Positions 10,501 to 17,861 of a stretch of DNA of 64,000 bases are shown in pieces. Source of the DNA: Hyphomicrobiales bacterium. GTDB lineage: Bacteria; Pseudomonadota; Alphaproteobacteria; Rickettsiales; JACKKO01. The DNA lies in assembly GCA_024236395.1 (NCBI GenBank), contig JACKKO010000004.1, positions 1-64,000 on the forward strand, given 5' to 3'. Made by a program: the position numbers and the translations under genes. The notes under the pieces were generated by a model, which searched no databases, was not told the DNA's origin, and was given only the letters and a program-made list of their open reading frames with translations. Each line of letters starts with the position of its first letter. Within the stretch, counting starts at the first letter, position 1.

Positions 10501-10567
10501 CACCTTCCAGATCCGGCTAAACAATGTAACACTCACCCTGACTGAAGATGATTTTATATTCAGCTGA
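4562..10567 (+). CDS. Giant RTX (hemolysin-type calcium-binding repeat) protein, 2001 aa
   Basis: A very acidic, glycine- and aspartate-rich protein made of long runs of the GGxGxDxxx nonapeptide, which folds into calcium-binding beta-rolls outside the cell after type I secretion. Six modules resembling the serralysin C-terminal beta-roll/flank unit (GG-x-G-x-D-x-F, then ITDF.G.D-IDV) occur near residues 725-830, 1070-1160, 1295-1400, 1450-1540, 1648-1745 and 1905-2000. Two cadherin-like/Big_9 domains (AVDD or AADD ... NDxD ... G.xTYTP..GY.G.DSF.Y) occur near 546-640 and 1748-1840. A surface or matrix adhesin is likely; no enzyme domain is visible. The start is doubtful: the first possible codon is GTG 4562 without a clear ribosome site, and the frame stays open upstream to a TGA near 4508. 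The 5' end may therefore be truncated. No type I secretion genes are nearby. Confidence 0.9.
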   Translation: MAVALVVNEFGEEIAHAITESIDVVEEIYEFAQDPINGIKDSWEQAFDDKWTNFTGSEGDDVMRHDDLWQRTHLGAGNDLHFSWDGWNVVFGESGNDTLMGGQGTLGSTRTDELFGGSGDDVINGFDGHDDIVGGAGNDLLYGGNGPDVLVGGDAPNWKTYEETWNTGIDGNDTIYGGADIDRVIFFGALSRYTITPVSGTQVNVTDTVNGDTDELHDVEVLEFRDGTTVVTYVWDGTNWVADATTTLGGGGDLTAGTSGADSIDGTIYGDYITGAEGNDTLHGGDGNDELAGDTGDDAVYGDAGDDTVRGGEGNDLVQGNAGNDTVYGGKGDDSLYGGQDDDRIFGGAGNDIVNGDLGNDSISGDEGNDVIDAGDGNDEVNGNQDADTIYGGNGDDTLRGGKAGDSIEGESGNDSILGDLGADMLLGGAGNDTLMGQNYANSDFSNDTLDGGVGDDQLYGGQGNDSLIGGDGSDFLDGEGGSGDVAVFAGSYQDYTFNPYFTVITDTVGGGGQDTLSNIEIIQFSDAVFTYDSATSTWDTAGYLHVDADAVDDQFNVVEDDATILNVIANDIDPDSVITGSKLGIASGPQHGAVVNNFDGTFTYTPTTGYVGQDSFVYYIEKDQSTQHADMATVTLTVDDSQTGETIEGSLGADSIIGNPGQDSIFGDAGNDTIIGGHGNDFLEGGLGNDSIDGGDGDDSLNGGTGDDTIDGGANGAQGDSLKGGDGRDYFRFTSLMDSTDMSQDILEDFVGMNHADLWRTRDQIDVTMLGFRAIESGAAHDDVLGYHFANGYTVVEAANSDFSFKIAGEIALTRQDFVGFVDVSGDATDNTIQGNNDFGQYLAGGAGNDSVLGTLGADTLQGDEGNDTLLGSEGDDQLYGNAGSDVLKGEAGRDSLYGGADADIVEGGDDNDLLNGEGGDDLLKGDKGDDTAYGGIGNDTIEGSWGNDLFYGDDGNDSLFGSADNDTLYGGLGNDSLKGGSEDDVLYGEDGNDLVMGHDGNDVLYGGINDDSVYGGDDDDLQYGGAGNDRVYGQNGNDTIYGDDGNDTMKGDDGDDVIFGGEGVDDIYTGLGNDTIVYQSLTESTDTDRDLIRDFDVAADKIDVTALGIAGLGSADNQLTVTTSGGYTYIEDAGSDFAIRLIGELSLTAANFIGFQPDLLSGSLGADHYPFSAMNGLGDQHIRGLAGDDTIDAGDGNDLVEGEEGNDNLIGRDGDDTLLGGEGDDDLYDGGFSSDTDLLDGGAGNDTLHGTVGRATLRGGDGEDSIVGGSGDDVVEGGSGNDLIQDDGGYNIINGGTGADVYDVSASMDANLYVFGNYSDSTEGATDSFESFDNTIDRIDLTALGFTGFNTGINPLKSRADENNPSYTVYYSLYNDFAFRVNTAQIGALSVSSFLFAADTINGSAVGDTIIGSMQDDLIQGLEGSDYLRGNAGNDTLYGGSGTDTMHGGDGADLFRVSTTNAQQTIKDFEQGTDRIDVHDMLYSALQYGGTVDSTTLRVTYSGGNTVIEAADYNVSIVLNGTYDSLTADDFIFVGADSWGNDSNDSVTGAGANDVLHGFEGNDTLNGESGDDTLYGGLGHDSLLGGAGADVIDGQGGNDTILGGPDGDSILGSAGDDLLRGGSAADTIMGGSGNDTIDGDDGADILTGGSGGDVFRIDNTNDVLPSALTVITDFTQGEDVIDVSALPFDTLIAGAAATSTMLGYTFGGGNTRVENSDGTFVFELQGEITLSAADFVGLVDVINLAPTAADDTATTTQDQAVIINVLSNDSDTEDTLGQGNLSVTTLAQHGSTTINTDGTITYTPTSGYAGSDSFVYTVTDSGGLTDTATVTLTVEAAATPDYEGDETAETFNGTSAAEWVVMHGGNDVVNAGDGSDLIDGGAGNDTLNGDAGDDTLIGGDGRDRLTGGTGSDIFVFDDVAYSIPYQADYIIDFTQGEDKLDVSLLGFVGIQVDSSSDQAVLYYTHSSSGHTYINDVNSTFQIRLNNVTLTLTEDDFIFS

Positions 10568-10584
10568 TTAAACAGCTGAATATA
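10555..10584. terminator. Palindrome over the RTX stop codon, possible terminator
   Basis: TATATTCAGCTG (10555-10566) and CAGCTGAATATA (10573-10584) form a perfect 12-bp stem with a 6-base loop, overlapping the RTX stop. It separates two convergent genes. There is no clear U-run on either side, so it may work as a bidirectional or mRNA-stabilising hairpin. Confidence 0.5.
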
Positions 10585-10593
10585 AAGGGTGGG

Positions 10594-10944
10594 TTATATT
10601 CCACGTGAGATCAGCGTCAGGCTGCGGTCGGCACCCTGTGCGGCGCTGCTGACCAGCTTGAGGTAACGTAAGCCCGCCATGGCCGCAACATTATGGACGG
10701 AGATCAGTTGGCTGGCTCCGGCGGCGTAGGTAACCGCGACGCCCTGACTATCGTACACATCATAAAACGTGCTGCCATCAATGCTGGCCTGAAAGCTGAT
10801 ATCAGCGCTTGTCCAGCTGCCGGGCATCTGGATGGCAATCAGTGTCGTACCTCGTAAATCTACCGCATCAGAAGTGGTTTGGCCGCTGGCGATGGTGATG
10901 GTGGTGTGAACATTTTGGTTGGGGTACTGGTTGGTTGTCGGCAT
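10594..10944 (-). CDS. Small conserved-looking hypothetical protein, beta-rich
   Basis: 116 residues with no signal peptide. The sequence is rich in Thr, Ser and Ala, with alternating patterns typical of a small beta-sandwich (HTTITIASGQTTSDAVDL, then DISFQASIDGSTFYDVYD). Proteins of this look are often found among phage structural genes, but none of the neighbours is phage-like and I cannot assign a family. AAGGAG lies just before the ATG on the minus strand, so the gene is probably translated. It is convergent with the giant RTX gene and separated from it by the 10555-10584 palindrome. Confidence 0.65.
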   Translation of the reverse strand: MPTTNQYPNQNVHTTITIASGQTTSDAVDLRGTTLIAIQMPGSWTSADISFQASIDGSTFYDVYDSQGVAVTYAAGASQLISVHNVAAMAGLRYLKLVSSAAQGADRSLTLISRGI

Positions 10945-11156
10945 GGGTTTCTCCTTGGTTAATCGTCTGTTCTATTAAGCATTATGGCGAAGTGCGGTTC
11001 TCCGGAAGAGGGAAATCCGTATTTTTCTCAGTTTGTAAGGATGAAGGTTTGCAGCAAATGGCTAAAATAACGTTAATTATTGATTGATAAAAAGTTATTT
11101 TAGTGACATTCTGCGCTCTATTCCTTGGATACGACAACAATGTTTGGGAGAGCGTT

Positions 11157-12539
11157 ATGTTGCGGTTCTTATCGATTCTGGCGTTTGGTCTTTTGCTTAT
11201 TATGGGGTATCACGTCATACGGACGAAAGCACCCTTGATTGAACGTGATTTAACGTCTCGTGTCAGTGCTATACTGGCATCTGAAGGTATGGATTGGGCA
11301 CAGGTGACGTTGGATGGACGTGACCTGGTGCTTTCGGGGCAGGCGCCCTCAGAAGAAGCACGCACACAGGCGGAAGCATTAGTACGCAATATCTGGGGTG
11401 TGCGTAACCTTTCTAACCAGATTGCATTTGGTGAAACTGTACCACAGGATACGGTTGAGGCACCAAAGGTTGTGGATATACAAGCCTATGATTTTAACGC
11501 TACGTTGCAGGATGGTGCGTTGACACTCTATGGTCCGGTGCCGGGTGAACAGGCGTATAATACAATCCTGTTAGCGGCGGAAAATCACTTTGGCCGGGGG
11601 AATGTAGAGAACAAAATGAAAGTGGTAGCGATAGAAGCCGCCCCAAAGGGTGTGGAAACCCTGCTAGTGAATGCTGTAATCCCGCAGCTGGCAGCATTCC
11701 GTACAGGTAGTGCCGAGATCAGGGGTAATAAACTGACAATGAATGGGATACTGAAATATGAAGCGTCGTTGATGGGCGTAGAGGAATCGGTTTCGCGCTG
11801 GGCAAAGGATGGATTTATCTCGCATTTCGATATTGAAACGGAGAAATATACGGCGGCAGAGCAGGTGGCGCCTGCAGCAGTGGAGGATGTAACCAAAGTA
11901 ATCACGGAAGACGCTCCATCAGAGGATGTGGCGGTAGTACAGGAAGTCCCAGCAGAGGATACAGATGAAAATGGCATAACTCAGGTTATAGAGGATGTGG
12001 CTACAGCGATTGTGGGTGATGAGGATGAAAAAAATACTGAAACGGTAGAGGTGTCCTCTGAGGAAGTTGCAGAAACAGAACCAGCCTCTGTTTCTGAAAC
12101 GGCTGCCGAAGCAATGCATTCACTCAGCCCGGCGTCAGCGCCCGCCGTGGCACCGAAGCGGGATTCGATTCACTGTCGTATCGCTTTTGAACGTTTGCTT
12201 ACGGGACGTCCGGTGTATTTTAAGCCGTCCAGTGCGCGTATTCAGGTAGGCAGTAAGGATTTCCTTGATGTGATTGTGGAGGTGGCAAAGGATTGCCCGT
12301 ATACAAAACTGGAGCTTATTGGGTTTACCGATACACGTGGTGAAGCGGATAGCAATACCGAACTAAGTAAGCAGCGTGCTGAAGCGGTGCGGAACTACCT
12401 GATCGGGCATGGGGTACAGGCGGAACGCTTGACAGCTGCTGGCTATGGTGCCAAAACCCCTCGCGGAGATAACCATACGGCAGAGGGTCGTATCCAGAAT
12501 CGCCGTGTTGAATTTCGTATCATAGGAGCTTCTTCATGA
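11157..12539 (+). CDS. OmpA-family envelope protein with BON-like N-terminal region
   Basis: 460 residues from ATG 11157, chosen because GGGAG precedes it and the protein then begins with a hydrophobic segment (MLRFLSILAFGLLLIMGYHV). A longer frame opens at 11103. The N-terminal half has BON-like features (VTLDGRDLVLSGQAPSEEAR, then VRNLSNQI; a second copy near DGALTLYGPVPG). An acidic Glu/Val-rich linker (about residues 250-335) leads to a C-terminal OmpA peptidoglycan-binding domain with FTDTRGEADSNTELSKQRA and the final NRRVEFRI. It probably anchors the inner membrane side to peptidoglycan, or is a cell-wall stress protein. The stop overlaps the start of the next gene (ATGA), so the two are coupled. 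Confidence 0.85.
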   Translation: MLRFLSILAFGLLLIMGYHVIRTKAPLIERDLTSRVSAILASEGMDWAQVTLDGRDLVLSGQAPSEEARTQAEALVRNIWGVRNLSNQIAFGETVPQDTVEAPKVVDIQAYDFNATLQDGALTLYGPVPGEQAYNTILLAAENHFGRGNVENKMKVVAIEAAPKGVETLLVNAVIPQLAAFRTGSAEIRGNKLTMNGILKYEASLMGVEESVSRWAKDGFISHFDIETEKYTAAEQVAPAAVEDVTKVITEDAPSEDVAVVQEVPAEDTDENGITQVIEDVATAIVGDEDEKNTETVEVSSEEVAETEPASVSETAAEAMHSLSPASAPAVAPKRDSIHCRIAFERLLTGRPVYFKPSSARIQVGSKDFLDVIVEVAKDCPYTKLELIGFTDTRGEADSNTELSKQRAEAVRNYLIGHGVQAERLTAAGYGAKTPRGDNHTAEGRIQNRRVEFRIIGASS

Positions 12540-13111
12540 TCTATCTGATTTTCCAACTGGGACTTTACCTGCTGATTGCAGCCATTCTTGGCGGTATCAT
12601 TGGCTATCAGTATGGCCGCCGCCGTTCTTCGGAAACACAGGAGGAAAACGTGGATTTTGCCACGGAATTGATGCGTGCCGGAGATGAAGACTTTGTGGTG
12701 CTGGAAGGGCGCGATATTCAGGAGGTGGAAGGGATTGGGGCCGGGTATAGTCGTCGCCTGAAAGCGCTGGGTATTAAAGATTTGGCCGGATTGCTCCGTA
12801 AGGGACTGACAGAAAAGGGGGTAAAGGAAATGTCTGGCGCGGTAAGAATTGATGGTGCCATTGTACAAAAATGGGTGGCGATGACTGATTTGCTGCGGGT
12901 GCCGGGGATGAATGGTCAGTTTGCGGAGTTGCTGCAGGCATCAGGCATCGGGTCGGTACAGCAGCTGGCAAAAGAAAACCCGTCGCGTCTGGCAAAAACG
13001 ATTGTGCAGGTAAACCAGAAAGAGCGCCGTATGCCGGAGGCCGATATGCCAGAGCGCCAGGTGGTGCGTCAATGGATAGATAACGCTCGCCCACTTAAGC
13101 ATGTACTGTAG
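12536..13111 (+). CDS. Membrane-anchored helix-hairpin-helix (DUF4332-like) protein
   Basis: 191 residues. One N-terminal membrane segment (LIFQLGLYLLIAAILGGIIG) is followed by an RRR stop-transfer motif. The cytoplasmic part has two helix-hairpin-helix-like units: EVEGIGAGYSRRLKALGI with DLAGLL, and RVPGMNGQFAELLQASGI with VQQLAKENPSRL. This is the pattern of DUF4332 and the small HhH domains of ribosomal and repair proteins. Function is unknown. The coupling to the OmpA/BON gene (4-bp overlap) suggests a shared role at the envelope. Its stop abuts the stop of the convergent VIT-family gene. Confidence 0.7.
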   Translation: MIYLIFQLGLYLLIAAILGGIIGYQYGRRRSSETQEENVDFATELMRAGDEDFVVLEGRDIQEVEGIGAGYSRRLKALGIKDLAGLLRKGLTEKGVKEMSGAVRIDGAIVQKWVAMTDLLRVPGMNGQFAELLQASGIGSVQQLAKENPSRLAKTIVQVNQKERRMPEADMPERQVVRQWIDNARPLKHVL

Positions 13112-13864
13112 TTAGACCCCCAATATACGTTGCAGGGTATACCCCGTGAGGTAGGCAAGGGCAGCGGCCGTGCCGCCAGTAAGCAGGGTGCTAGTGCCGG
13201 AGCGCAGGGGCGGAGCACCGGTGATGCGACCTTTCAAGAAGCCAACAAGGAAAAATGCCAGTCCGGCATTGAGCATGCTAACAAAAAACACCTCTTTTAA
13301 TGGAAGTGTAAACACAAATAATGGGAGCAGGGGCATTAGCCCTACTGCCAGAAAGGCCAGGAAGGTCGTGATGGCGGCACGCCCGGCGCTGGGGACATCG
13401 GTCTGCATTCCCAACTCTTCTTTAATCATGGTCTCAATCCACAAATTCTTATCGCTGGTAATGGCGTTCACGATATCTTCCAGTGCCTTGCCATGAAGCC
13501 CTTTACGCGAATAAATCTGGCGAATCTCTTCACGCTCACCTTCCGGTACCATATCGATATGGCGTTCTTCCTGCCGCCAGGCGGCGTCCAGCAGCTCATG
13601 TTGGCTGCGGGTGGCCTGATAGTTGCTGACAGCCATGCTGAAGCCATCGGCAAAGAGGTTAGCGAAGCCAAGGGTAATTGCCACACCGTGTGGAAAACCA
13701 GCCCCCACAGCACCCGCCACCACGGCAAAGGTGGTCACACAGCCATCAATCCCGCCAAGTACCGCATCGCCCACATAGCTGTGGCGGATACCCTGATTCA
13801 GCCGTTCTTCAATAGCTTCCGGTTGGTGATCGTGTTCTAAACGTGAAATACCCATATCACCCAT
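13112..13864 (-). CDS. VIT/CCC1-family iron or manganese transporter
   Basis: 250 residues. The N-terminal membrane part has the CCC1 signature: a GDAVLGGIDGCVTTFAVVAG stretch near residues 32-51, followed by a second helix with GFANLFADGFSMAVSNY. A cytoplasmic metal-binding segment rich in Glu follows (RQEERHIDMVPEGEREEI, about 97-115), then three C-terminal helices. The family moves Fe2+/Mn2+ out of the cytoplasm in exchange for protons. The ATG follows a short leader near the terminator at 13896-13927. Convergent with the DUF4332-like gene with no gap. Confidence 0.85.
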   Translation of the reverse strand: MGDMGISRLEHDHQPEAIEERLNQGIRHSYVGDAVLGGIDGCVTTFAVVAGAVGAGFPHGVAITLGFANLFADGFSMAVSNYQATRSQHELLDAAWRQEERHIDMVPEGEREEIRQIYSRKGLHGKALEDIVNAITSDKNLWIETMIKEELGMQTDVPSAGRAAITTFLAFLAVGLMPLLPLFVFTLPLKEVFFVSMLNAGLAFFLVGFLKGRITGAPPLRSGTSTLLTGGTAAALAYLTGYTLQRILGV

Positions 13865-13895
13865 GATTAACTGTATTTAGGGGTATTGGCCACAA

Positions 13896-13927
13896 AAAAG
13901 CACGGGAAGGTAGCTTCCCGTGCTTTT
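13896..13927 (-). terminator. Rho-independent terminator of the second RTX gene
   Basis: AAAAGCACGGGAAG and CTTCCCGTGCTTTT form a perfect 14-bp stem with a GTAG loop, followed on the minus strand by a T-run. It lies 27 bp after the stop of the RTX gene at 13954. The A/T-flanked stem could also work in the opposite direction. Confidence 0.9.
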
Positions 13928-13953
13928 CTTTGGAGTCCAACGTGGTAGACGAA

Positions 13954-15678
13954 CTAGAAAAGGAAGTCCGTATCTACCAGGGCATCTTCACCCAGAACGT
14001 TGATTGTGATGGTATCACCATCGCCATCGACGAAGCTGACGGTGGAATCACCGCCACCTGTGCCAATAGTCAGATCACCAAACCCAATACCAAAATCGCT
14101 CAGATCAATGACATCATCACCCTGTTCGAAGTCGGTGATCGTTGTGGTGTCATCAAAGGTGCCATCATTGGTGATAACGAAGGCATCATCCCCAGAATCA
14201 CCGGTGAGGGTATCATCGCCAGCATCGCCGTTCAGCGTATCATCACCGCTGCCACCATGCAGATCGTCATTTCCTTCGCCGCCGGAGATAGTGTCATCAT
14301 GCAGATCGCCGTCAATCACGTCATCGCCTTCTTCACCGAACAGGCGATCGCCACCGGAACCGCCGTTGATGGTATCGTTGCCTTCATCTCCAGAGACGAA
14401 GTCTTCGTTATTACCACCGTCGATGAGGTCATCTCCTTTACCGCCGGAGAGGGTATCGCGACCGTTTCCGCCGTCAAGGGTGTCGTTACCTTGACCGCCT
14501 GCGACGAAATCCTTACCATTTCCACCATCCAGCACATCATTGCCAGTAGAGCCAAGCAGGGTGTCCTCACCGTTGCCACCTTCCAGCGTGTTATTGCCGA
14601 AGAAGTCACGTACCAGGTCATTTCCGTTGCCGCCACGTACAACATCATCGCCTTCTTCACCGTCAACGGTATCATCATCGTCACCGCCATTAACGGTATC
14701 GTCGCCTTCATCGCCGACGACAAAGTCGTTGCCTTCGCCGCCATTTACAAGATCGTTGCCACGGCCACCAGAGAGGATATCCCGTCCGGCACCGCCATCA
14801 ATCGTATCATTGCCCTTGGCGCCGGCCGCAAAGTCGTTATCATCGCCACCATAGATCTCATCATCGAAGATGGAACCAACCAATGAATCCTTACCGCTAC
14901 CACCGTACAGCACGTTGCTACCTGCTGAGTCGGTAATAGTATCGTCACCACTGCCGCCATAGAGGTTATCATCGCCTTCGCCGCCATCAATAACGTCATT
15001 ATCCGCACCGCCATTCAGTGTGTCATTACCGGCACCGCCATTCAGCGTGTCATTGCCGCCATCACCATTGACGATATCATTCCCCTCACCACCGTTGACT
15101 TCATCATCTCCGTCATTGCCGTTGACGCTGTCATCACCGGTTTCGCCGTCCAGTGTATCATTGCCACTGCCGCCATTCAGGGTGTCGTTACCTTCGCCAC
15201 CATTCACAATATCGTCACCGGCATCACCACTGACATTGTCATTACCCTCTTCCCCGCTGATGGTATCATTTCCTTCACCACCATTCACGTCATCGTCACC
15301 TTGGTCACCGACGACAAAGTCATTGCCATCATCGCCATTAACAGTATCATTACCAAAGCCGCCACTGACGATATCATTACCGGCACCACCATTAACGATA
15401 TCATCTCCTTGGCCACCACCAACGGAATCTCTACCGTCATCACCATTCACGGTATCATTATTGGGAGAGCCAGAAACTGTGTCATTTCCTTCGTTACCGG
15501 AGAGATTGTTATCACCGGAGGCGTCCGTGATGACATCATTACCCAGTCCACCGGAGATGGTGTCATTATTTTGTGCGCCTTCCAGCGTGTCGTTGCCGTC
15601 ATCACCAAATATCTGGTCGGCATCAATTGTGCCTATCAGATTGTCGTCACCGGTTGTGCCGTTAATAATGTTAACCAT
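13954..15678 (-). CDS. RTX calcium-binding repeat protein, 574 aa
   Basis: Almost the whole protein consists of GGxGNDxVx-type nonapeptides, starting a few residues after the ATG (MVNIINGTTGDDNLIG). The last 80 residues form a non-repeat cap with DGTFDDTTTITDFEQGDDVIDLSDFG, resembling the serralysin-type C-terminal unit that carries the type I secretion signal. It is probably a secreted calcium-binding surface-layer or matrix protein. GAGGGGAG precedes the ATG. A TTGACT-N17-TAACAC pair upstream on the minus strand is a possible promoter. The Asn/Val-rich repeat composition differs from the giant RTX protein at 4562, so the two are not recent duplicates. It is monocistronic, with its own terminator. 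Confidence 0.92.
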   Translation of the reverse strand: MVNIINGTTGDDNLIGTIDADQIFGDDGNDTLEGAQNNDTISGGLGNDVITDASGDNNLSGNEGNDTVSGSPNNDTVNGDDGRDSVGGGQGDDIVNGGAGNDIVSGGFGNDTVNGDDGNDFVVGDQGDDDVNGGEGNDTISGEEGNDNVSGDAGDDIVNGGEGNDTLNGGSGNDTLDGETGDDSVNGNDGDDEVNGGEGNDIVNGDGGNDTLNGGAGNDTLNGGADNDVIDGGEGDDNLYGGSGDDTITDSAGSNVLYGGSGKDSLVGSIFDDEIYGGDDNDFAAGAKGNDTIDGGAGRDILSGGRGNDLVNGGEGNDFVVGDEGDDTVNGGDDDDTVDGEEGDDVVRGGNGNDLVRDFFGNNTLEGGNGEDTLLGSTGNDVLDGGNGKDFVAGGQGNDTLDGGNGRDTLSGGKGDDLIDGGNNEDFVSGDEGNDTINGGSGGDRLFGEEGDDVIDGDLHDDTISGGEGNDDLHGGSGDDTLNGDAGDDTLTGDSGDDAFVITNDGTFDDTTTITDFEQGDDVIDLSDFGIGFGDLTIGTGGGDSTVSFVDGDGDTITINVLGEDALVDTDFLF

Positions 15679-15944
15679 GAAATTCTCCCCTCAGCGAAGT
15701 TGGTAAATTGAAATACTAACGGTGTGTTAACGGGGCTAAACTAAATAGTCAACCTCTTAACAATCTGATTAAATAAAGGGAACGAGGGTGCGCAGAGATC
15801 TGAATTCTGGAAGGTATTCTTTATATCATAATGATAGATATGGGAATATTAATTCGGTTTAAAATTAGGTATGGAGAATAACTCCATAAAAATATTTTTT
15901 TACCAGTGTTTTTTTTGCAAAGTGTTTTAAAAATTTTGCAGAAT

Positions 15945-17612
15945 TTAGAAAAACTTTTTCAGCCATCGTGTCGGAGAAGTATGTTCCGTCAGCATGGATC
16001 GAACTTCCGTTTCTTTTCTGGCCATCATAAACACATCCTGATGCGCATGGTTCCGGATCGTTGGATTCGCCTGATGTTCCAGTAATGCCTGGACACAATT
16101 CTTATAATTGCCACGAGTAGCCATCATCAGTGCCGTATTGCCCTGTGAATCGGTGACATCAGCGCTAGCCCCGGCTTCCAGTAATAACGAAACGACCAAA
16201 GAATGCCCGTTTTCTGCGGCCAGCATTAAGGGTGTTTCCCCCGCATGATTGCGTACATAAGGTGCAGCACCTGCTTGAAGTAGTACCTGAACGGTAGCGG
16301 CATGGCCTATGCGGGAGGCAGCCAAAAGAGGTGTTTCGCCGGTATTGTTTGGCGTTTCCAGGCTGGCGTCGGCTTCCAGCAGGAGCAGTACCATCGTGCG
16401 ATTTCCCATGGTGCTGGCCAGTAGCAGAGGTGTATTGCCGTTGGCATCGGTGATATTGGGGTTACTGCCGTGCAACAGAAGGAAGCGAGTGAAGGGAAGG
16501 TCATCTGTTGCAACGGCAGAATGCAGTGGGCTTGGGCTATCATCCAATGTGGCGTTAGCAGATGCGCCATGTATCAATAACCATTGGGCGATGGCCATAT
16601 AGCCATATTCGCTGGCCCGCACCATAGCGGTATCCAGTTCAGATTGTGCCGGTTTCTCGTCGCGGATCAGGCGTTGCAGGATGGCCTGCTGGCCTTCGCG
16701 TGCGGCGGCGACCAGTGGGCGGGTATCCAGGGTGTTACTGTAATGTGGATTCGCACCGGCTTTCAATAGGGTATCAACAATCGCTAGATGTCCCTCACGT
16801 GCAGCCAGCGCTAAGGCGCTATAGCCTTCTGTGTCTATAACTGTCACGTCTGCGTGATTGGCAAGCAAGTAAATTATAGCATTTTCATCGCCCGTGCGGC
16901 TGGCTTCCAACAGTAAATCTGAGTTGGTGACATTGCTGGGGAGTGTATTACCACCGGCAGCAGGAGCAAGATGGGTAAATGCTGTAACATCCAAATCTGT
17001 ATCTGTGGCAAGTTGCTGATCTGTATTGGCATCCTGATTGCTACTCGGTTCATATTCCAGCAGTAAGCGTACCAATTCCACGTCATTCATGGTAACGGCA
17101 AGTTTTAGCGGGGTGTCGCCAAGAATATTTTTACTGTGGATATTGGCATGATAGTCACGCAGGGTTTTTATTAAATCGGTGTTTTTCCGTGCTACGGCCA
17201 GATAAAGTGGTGAATCGCCACGCTGATTCTGTATATCTACGGATGCGCCGTTTTCTAGCAGGAAGTTGGCAGTTTCCCATTGCCCGAATGCGATGGCTTC
17301 CGTCAGGGCATAGCGGCCTTGTTTGTCCTTTGCATTGATATCCATTTCAGCATTTAGGAAGTCGTGTAATAGTTGTGTATCCCCCTCACGAGCGGCCTGC
17401 ATCAGTGCCTCAGGGGTCATAGAGGATGTATCAGGGGAAGAAGGGAGGGGGCTGTGCGTGCGAATAAACCCAGTTTCTGAGTTCAGCGCGGCGTACGTTA
17501 CCGAAGGTTGTGCAGCGGAAAGTTCGGTAGCATGCACCAGTGCTGGCAGCACAGCCATAAGCGTGGTCATTAGTAGGAGGCAAATAATCTGTATTTTGCG
17601 TATTGTAACCAT
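15945..17612 (-). CDS. Exported ankyrin-repeat protein
   Basis: 555 residues. An N-terminal signal peptide (IICLLLMTTLMAVLPALVHA, cut near residue 29) is followed by about a dozen 33-residue ankyrin repeats in two blocks (residues about 68-190 and 228-535), for example GNTPLLLASTMGNRTMVLLLLEADA. The repeats are separated by a low-complexity Asp/Gln/Thr linker. The protein ends in a basic and aromatic tail (RWLKKFF). Ankyrin repeats bind other proteins. Export to the periplasm or beyond suggests an envelope partner or, in a host-associated bacterium, an effector-like role; the sequence cannot decide this. Monocistronic, with AT-rich gaps of about 250 bp on both sides in which I see no gene. 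Confidence 0.88.
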   Translation of the reverse strand: MVTIRKIQIICLLLMTTLMAVLPALVHATELSAAQPSVTYAALNSETGFIRTHSPLPSSPDTSSMTPEALMQAAREGDTQLLHDFLNAEMDINAKDKQGRYALTEAIAFGQWETANFLLENGASVDIQNQRGDSPLYLAVARKNTDLIKTLRDYHANIHSKNILGDTPLKLAVTMNDVELVRLLLEYEPSSNQDANTDQQLATDTDLDVTAFTHLAPAAGGNTLPSNVTNSDLLLEASRTGDENAIIYLLANHADVTVIDTEGYSALALAAREGHLAIVDTLLKAGANPHYSNTLDTRPLVAAAREGQQAILQRLIRDEKPAQSELDTAMVRASEYGYMAIAQWLLIHGASANATLDDSPSPLHSAVATDDLPFTRFLLLHGSNPNITDANGNTPLLLASTMGNRTMVLLLLEADASLETPNNTGETPLLAASRIGHAATVQVLLQAGAAPYVRNHAGETPLMLAAENGHSLVVSLLLEAGASADVTDSQGNTALMMATRGNYKNCVQALLEHQANPTIRNHAHQDVFMMARKETEVRSMLTEHTSPTRWLKKFF

Positions 17613-17861
17613 TTCTTCCGTATTTCCCTTCTTCCACTGAGTATCCGGCTAACGCTTTGGTTTTCCTCTCTCCTGGTACTCCTGGCAAACCGAATACAAT
17701 TAAATTGTATAAAATTATATTTAATAATTAGTTAATTTAATAACAAATATTGTAAATAACAGGAGGGAAAAGTTAATAAATGACACTAAGGCGTAAAGGA
17801 ATAGGGAATGCACTTGTATTACAGGGTATTGCAAAGATAATTAAATGAGAAAGGGCTAAAA

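Noticed and set aside
4562..10567. Short direct repeats resembling a CRISPR array or satellite
   Set aside because: The repeats follow the 9-residue RTX coding unit with degenerate third positions and no constant spacer length, so they are protein repeats.
13930..15711. Long plus-strand frames (318, 164, 228 and 136 aa) rich in Ile/Val/Ala or Pro/Ser
   Set aside because: They are antisense to the second RTX gene. The repeated codons GGN-GAN-GAY produce long open frames on the other strand; there is no ribosome site and the composition is artificial.
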